24,460 nucleotides of DNA from CAZAIO01 sp964485235 (GTDB lineage Bacteria; Chloroflexota; Dehalococcoidia; GIF9; UBA5629): contig CAZAIO010000028.1 of assembly GCA_964485235.1 (NCBI GenBank), positions 1 through 24,460 of the forward strand, given 5' to 3'. The first letter of the stretch is position 1. Every line of letters starts with the position of its first letter. The translations under genes and the position numbers were made by a program. Below are positions 21,858-24,460 of the stretch, in pieces. The notes under the pieces were generated by a model. It worked only from the letters and a program-made list of their open reading frames with translations, was not told the origin of the DNA and searched no databases.

Positions 21858-22143
21858 CCCGACACACCATTCGATACGATGGTTACAGCGAATATGCCTG
21901 AATCGCCAAATATTTTCATCCATCATGAGTATGTGTAACTGTTACTTCTTCGTACTTGTATCGATATCAGACCGGATATCGGGAATAGGCAAATACCCGA
22001 TACTATAATATAATATGCGAAAGCAATATATGATTACCTGTATATACATTCAGCAGTGCCCGCGCAGGAAGAAGGAGACTCCAGCATTATCAGCGGACTA
22101 CTTTTAATCAAAACAGGGTATCGTAAAAGTAATGAGGGGTAAT

Positions 22144-22434
22144 ATGCATAGTAAAACGTTCGGGAAAAAGGTGCTTTTCGCAATTTTAATCTTCGTACTA
22201 TCTGCCACCATGGTAATCCCGAATTTTGGATGTTGTGATTGTTACTACCGTGATGTTGATCCTGGCCGCTTCAGTAGCTCCATAAACAGATAGTACGTTG
22301 CTCCCAATAAAAATACTGGCAGCAATGAAACGCCGAAGTCTATAACACCTCCTGCAAATGCCACAAAGAAGAATATAACGGATGAAGGATCAGAACAGGG
22401 GACAGGTGGAACATCAGGCGGATATGGGCATTAA
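22144..22434 (+). pseudogene. Small exported Cys-rich peptide gene interrupted by an in-frame TAG
   Basis: ATG at 22144 with GAGGGG (22134-22139) close upstream. The first 49 codons give a basic start, a hydrophobic signal (VLFAILIFVLSATMVIP) and GCCDCYYRD, then TAG at 22291-22293. The same frame stays open for 46 more codons and ends at TAA 22432-22434 with KKNITDEGSEQGTGGTSGG near its end. This tail is nearly the same as that of the gene at 24014, so the TAG interrupts a once longer gene of 96 codons. In the paralog the matching codon, after an Arg codon, is CAG, so one C-to-T change explains the stop. Sequencing error, a recent pseudogene or readthrough are all possible. A truncated 49-residue secreted peptide could still be made. 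Confidence 0.65.
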
Positions 22435-22470
22435 CAAGCGCTTCCGCGATAATACTTACACGTAAACTAT

Positions 22471-23628
22471 CTACGGTTCCGGTATTACCACTGTCATGAG
22501 GGTCTCACTATAGCTGTTCGCCGGGACAAGTTCGTTTCTGTCCCTGTAGTAAGTCCACTTTCCATCGGTGAACCTGTCTGACCATCCCATCCCCTTGCCG
22601 CTGAGCGTGAAAGTGGCACTATTTATCTTTTTTACCTCACATGTTACCCAGTACTCGATAAGCTCATCCATAGTCGCTATCGCTTCTTCACTCTTCTCTA
22701 TTTGTATGTCCCACGCTGTTTCCAGCTTGTCTTGTTGCGTTTCAAGCTCCGTTTTTATTTCCATCCAGTCCCTGCCTTTTGATCCGTCAACGGAAAGATC
22801 GACAACCTCTATTATCTGATTGATTTCCTGCTCCGGCAGTCCGACATTAAGTACCTTGAGTTCAAGTTTCGTCACCTGGTACCGGTCATTTTTCAACCGG
22901 TCAAGCTCCTCCTGGTCCAGCGTATATTGCCATGATGTCCGTTTTTGCTCTTGCATCGCATCGGCTCTATGTATCTCGATCCATTCCAGGCATGGCGTCA
23001 CTACATGGTTAAGCTTGACCAGTTTCTCTTCAGTCGCATTAAGCTCTCCGTCTATCTCATCCAGTTTCGAATCCAGCGCTACTATCGCCCGGACGTGCAT
23101 ATCTATCAGGCATGTTGCCGATTCATCGACGATGGCATCGTGCATTCCATTCGATGAGAGCAGTGCTACCACCCCGATAGCCACAAGTATTATCAGACCG
23201 GCAATCATAAATACAAGCGACTTTCCGCGAAACAGTGAGGTCTTTTTCGCTGGTGTCACCGTGCGCGTGCCGCCTGTTGCAGCCGGTGTCCTCGCTGCTG
23301 AGTGTGCAGCTGTTTCACCCGTAACAGGCAATGATCGGACCGCCAACACATAGCTCCCGATGCCTATCGCATCTCCCGCTTTCAGCGGATACGGCACATT
23401 CGCCTTGATCCTTACTCCATTCACCAGTGTACCGTTGCTGCTGCCCAGGTCGGTAATGCGCGGCTTGCCCTCGGCCCATTCCACCTCTGCATGACGCCGT
23501 GATGCCTGCGTATCATCCAGCATAATCCGATTGTCGGTGCTGCGGCCGATCGAGGTCACCGGCTGGTCCAGAGGATACTCTTTCACCTCACTGCCGGATG
23601 TCACCTTTAAAAAATATGATGCGCTCAT
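22471..23628 (-). CDS. FHA-domain single-pass membrane protein
   Basis: 385 residues. ATG with AGGAG about 10 bases upstream. Residues ~5-98 form a forkhead-associated domain with all phospho-Thr-binding signatures: SIGRS (27-30), ASRRHAEVEW (~42-51), TDLGSSNGTLVNG (~59-71). A Thr/Ala-rich linker (~100-130) follows, then one transmembrane helix (~138-158). About 225 outer residues are rich in Glu/Asp/Lys and look largely helical or coiled-coil (KLDEIDGELNATEEKLVKLN, and a second helical stretch ~290-325). The FHA part would lie in the cytoplasm and bind a Thr-phosphorylated protein; the outer part is of unknown type. No Ser/Thr kinase or phosphatase is in the window. It is flanked by the two small Cys-rich peptide genes. 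Confidence 0.85.
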   Translation of the reverse strand: MSASYFLKVTSGSEVKEYPLDQPVTSIGRSTDNRIMLDDTQASRRHAEVEWAEGKPRITDLGSSNGTLVNGVRIKANVPYPLKAGDAIGIGSYVLAVRSLPVTGETAAHSAARTPAATGGTRTVTPAKKTSLFRGKSLVFMIAGLIILVAIGVVALLSSNGMHDAIVDESATCLIDMHVRAIVALDSKLDEIDGELNATEEKLVKLNHVVTPCLEWIEIHRADAMQEQKRTSWQYTLDQEELDRLKNDRYQVTKLELKVLNVGLPEQEINQIIEVVDLSVDGSKGRDWMEIKTELETQQDKLETAWDIQIEKSEEAIATMDELIEYWVTCEVKKINSATFTLSGKGMGWSDRFTDGKWTYYRDRNELVPANSYSETLMTVVIPEP

Positions 23629-23921
23629 GCTGCTGTTACTCCTGCTGATTTTTCAAGTACCGGAACCGGAATATAATAAAAAAGGAAAAGCAAATATAAT
23701 AGCTTTAATCCTATCCTTTTCCCCTGCTGTGATTGTTGTTATCCGCTATGAATTCTAAACTGCGTCAATTGTAGCTTCGATATGAAGCACATGTCAATAT
23801 CCTGTAGAATAATATTACACAGACAATCATATTAAGTTGTCGTTAATAACACTATCATTGAGCAGCACATCGATACTCCCTGATACTGATACAATTCTCT
23901 CCTCAGGCATATTGACAGGCA

Positions 23922-23950
23922 TTTCCTGTAGAGCTATAGTATAAAAGTCC
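23922..23950 (+). promoter_or_regulatory. Promoter of the small Cys-rich peptide gene at 24014
   Basis: TTGACA (23922-23927), 17-base spacer, TATAGT (23945-23950), giving a leader of about 57 bases. The leader contains an inverted repeat ATCGATT (23964-23970)/AATCGAT (23993-23999) just before the ribosome site. The rest of the gap from 23629 to 24013 shows no gene; a GGAAAAG/CTTTTCC pair lies around 23683-23725. Confidence 0.7.
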
Positions 23951-24013
23951 GGTCTGTTTGAATATCGATTCAATTTTGATCGGTATCCGTCAAATCGATC
24001 CCATCAGGATGTT

Positions 24014-24361
24014 GTGAGTAGTAAAATGTTAATGAAAAAGAAACCTTTTGTATTTCTAATTTCCGTATTATTATGCATTACTTTCGTCTCGTCTACATTA
24101 TATGCATGTTGCTATTGCGGTCATTATCAGAGAGAAGCATCTGAAGCTGAGAAAGTATATAGGCAGTGGGCTAATGAAAAGAAAGTTGCTCATGCCCTTT
24201 TAAAAAAACAACGAGAGCAACAGGCCCTGGAAAAATACAACGCGACCCAAAAGCTGAAACCTATTGCTACACCCACTAGCNNNNNNNNNNAGAAAAAGAA
24301 TATAACTGACAAAGGAGCGGAACAAGGGTCAAGCGGAACATCGGGAGGATGCGGATCATGA
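24014..24361 (+). CDS. Small exported Cys-rich peptide, paralog of the interrupted gene at 22144
   Basis: About 115 residues, exact length uncertain because of ten Ns at 24281-24290. GTG start at 24014: the paralog begins M-x-SK in the same way, and AGGA lies just upstream. A basic start is followed by a hydrophobic signal (FVFLISVLLCITFVSSTLYA), then ACCYCGH, a CC-x-C cluster right at the probable cleavage site (possibly lipid-modified, LYAC being a poor lipobox). A Lys/Gln/Glu-rich helical stretch (AEKVYRQWANEKKVAHALLK) comes next, and the tail is KKNITDKGAEQGSSGTSGG, then CGS. The tail and CC-x-C motif are shared with the gene at 22144. No known family recognised. Confidence 0.7.
   Translation: MSSKMLMKKKPFVFLISVLLCITFVSSTLYACCYCGHYQREASEAEKVYRQWANEKKVAHALLKKQREQQALEKYNATQKLKPIATPTSXXXXKKNITDKGAEQGSSGTSGGCGS
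24281..24290. other. Assembly gap (10 Ns)
   Basis: Run of ten Ns inside the small peptide gene at 24014-24361. The true missing length is unknown; the frame stays consistent with the paralog on both sides of it. Confidence 0.99.
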
Positions 24362-24460
24362 TCTTCATTCCGTCTTATGGTATACAGGGACATTTCCACA
24401 GTCGATTGTCCCGACATGCGAAGCATCTTTTATATAGTTATTAATAACGGATGCAGTGAC

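Noticed and set aside
21628..22008. 126-codon plus-strand frame over the tRNA cluster
   Set aside because: It runs through the reverse complement of tRNA-Leu(GAG) and tRNA-Trp and the tRNA promoter; the tRNA structures explain the sequence.
22144..22434. Pyrrolysine-type amber recoding
   Set aside because: No Pyl biosynthesis genes or amber tRNA in the window, and a single CAG to TAG change relative to the paralog is simpler. Kept only as a remote alternative.
23531..23758. Leu-rich 75-codon frame overlapping the start of the FHA gene on the opposite strand
   Set aside because: The run of Leu comes from the antisense of the FHA start and leader; no ribosome site and most of it is antisense to a clear gene.
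1..24460. CRISPR array, integrase, transposase, phage or toxin-antitoxin genes
   Set aside because: No regularly spaced repeats and no proteins with those motifs were seen on either strand.

Overview
The window looks like a piece of a draft genome (two 10-N scaffold gaps) from an anaerobic bacterium with a Wood-Ljungdahl-type C1 metabolism. A MetV/MetF methylene-tetrahydrofolate reductase is encoded with a NuoEFG/HoxEFU-like NADH-oxidising module. Several other genes (zinc-ribbon/Ig-like membrane proteins, small lipoproteins, a Mop-type molybdenum hydroxylase, REC-only response regulators) would suit an anaerobic Chloroflexota (Dehalococcoidia-like) lineage. That placement is inference from gene content only; there is no rRNA or marker gene to settle it.

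Layout. 1-3925 is a signalling island: a 5'-truncated tandem-receiver protein, a soluble GAF histidine kinase, two receiver-only response regulators, a cyclic-nucleotide-binding-fold protein without a DNA-binding domain and, on the minus strand, a third receiver-only regulator. 3524-7960 (minus) is one compact operon: HoxU/NuoG-like iron-sulfur subunit, NuoE, NuoF, MetV, MetF, response regulator. nuoF and metV overlap in ATGA. 7961-8586 is a large divergent intergenic region with a good promoter-like sequence and a nested hairpin (candidate small RNA). 8587-13072 is a run of envelope or small proteins: a lipoprotein with a lamin-tail domain, a 59-residue two-helix membrane protein, a zinc-ribbon peptide, a zinc-ribbon/TM/Ig-like protein, a PsbP-like lipoprotein and a membrane protein.

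13246-15498 is an ArsR-type repressor followed by a CLC chloride channel/transporter with two CBS domains. Two AT-rich palindromes sharing ATATTTTAAAT lie before the two genes and are likely operators. After a 51-residue basic peptide and a strong bidirectional terminator, the minus strand carries a SufS-like cysteine desulfurase with an IscU/NifU-like partner that appears to have lost the usual ligand residues, then a single-chain Mop-type aldehyde oxidoreductase. 20439-21276 is apparently non-coding.

21277-21775 is a minus-strand cluster of five tRNAs (transcribed order Trp, Leu-GAG, Gly-GCC, Cys, Leu-UAA) behind a clear promoter. The right end has an FHA-domain membrane protein flanked by two paralogous small exported Cys-rich peptides. 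One paralog is intact apart from an assembly gap; the other carries an in-frame TAG where the intact copy appears to have CAG.

Best leads: the MetFV-NuoEFG-response regulator operon, the degenerate IscU-like protein paired with a desulfurase, the shared ArsR/CLC operators with the unusual CLC residue set, and the small CC-x-C peptide family around the FHA protein. All family calls are by eye; no database search was run.
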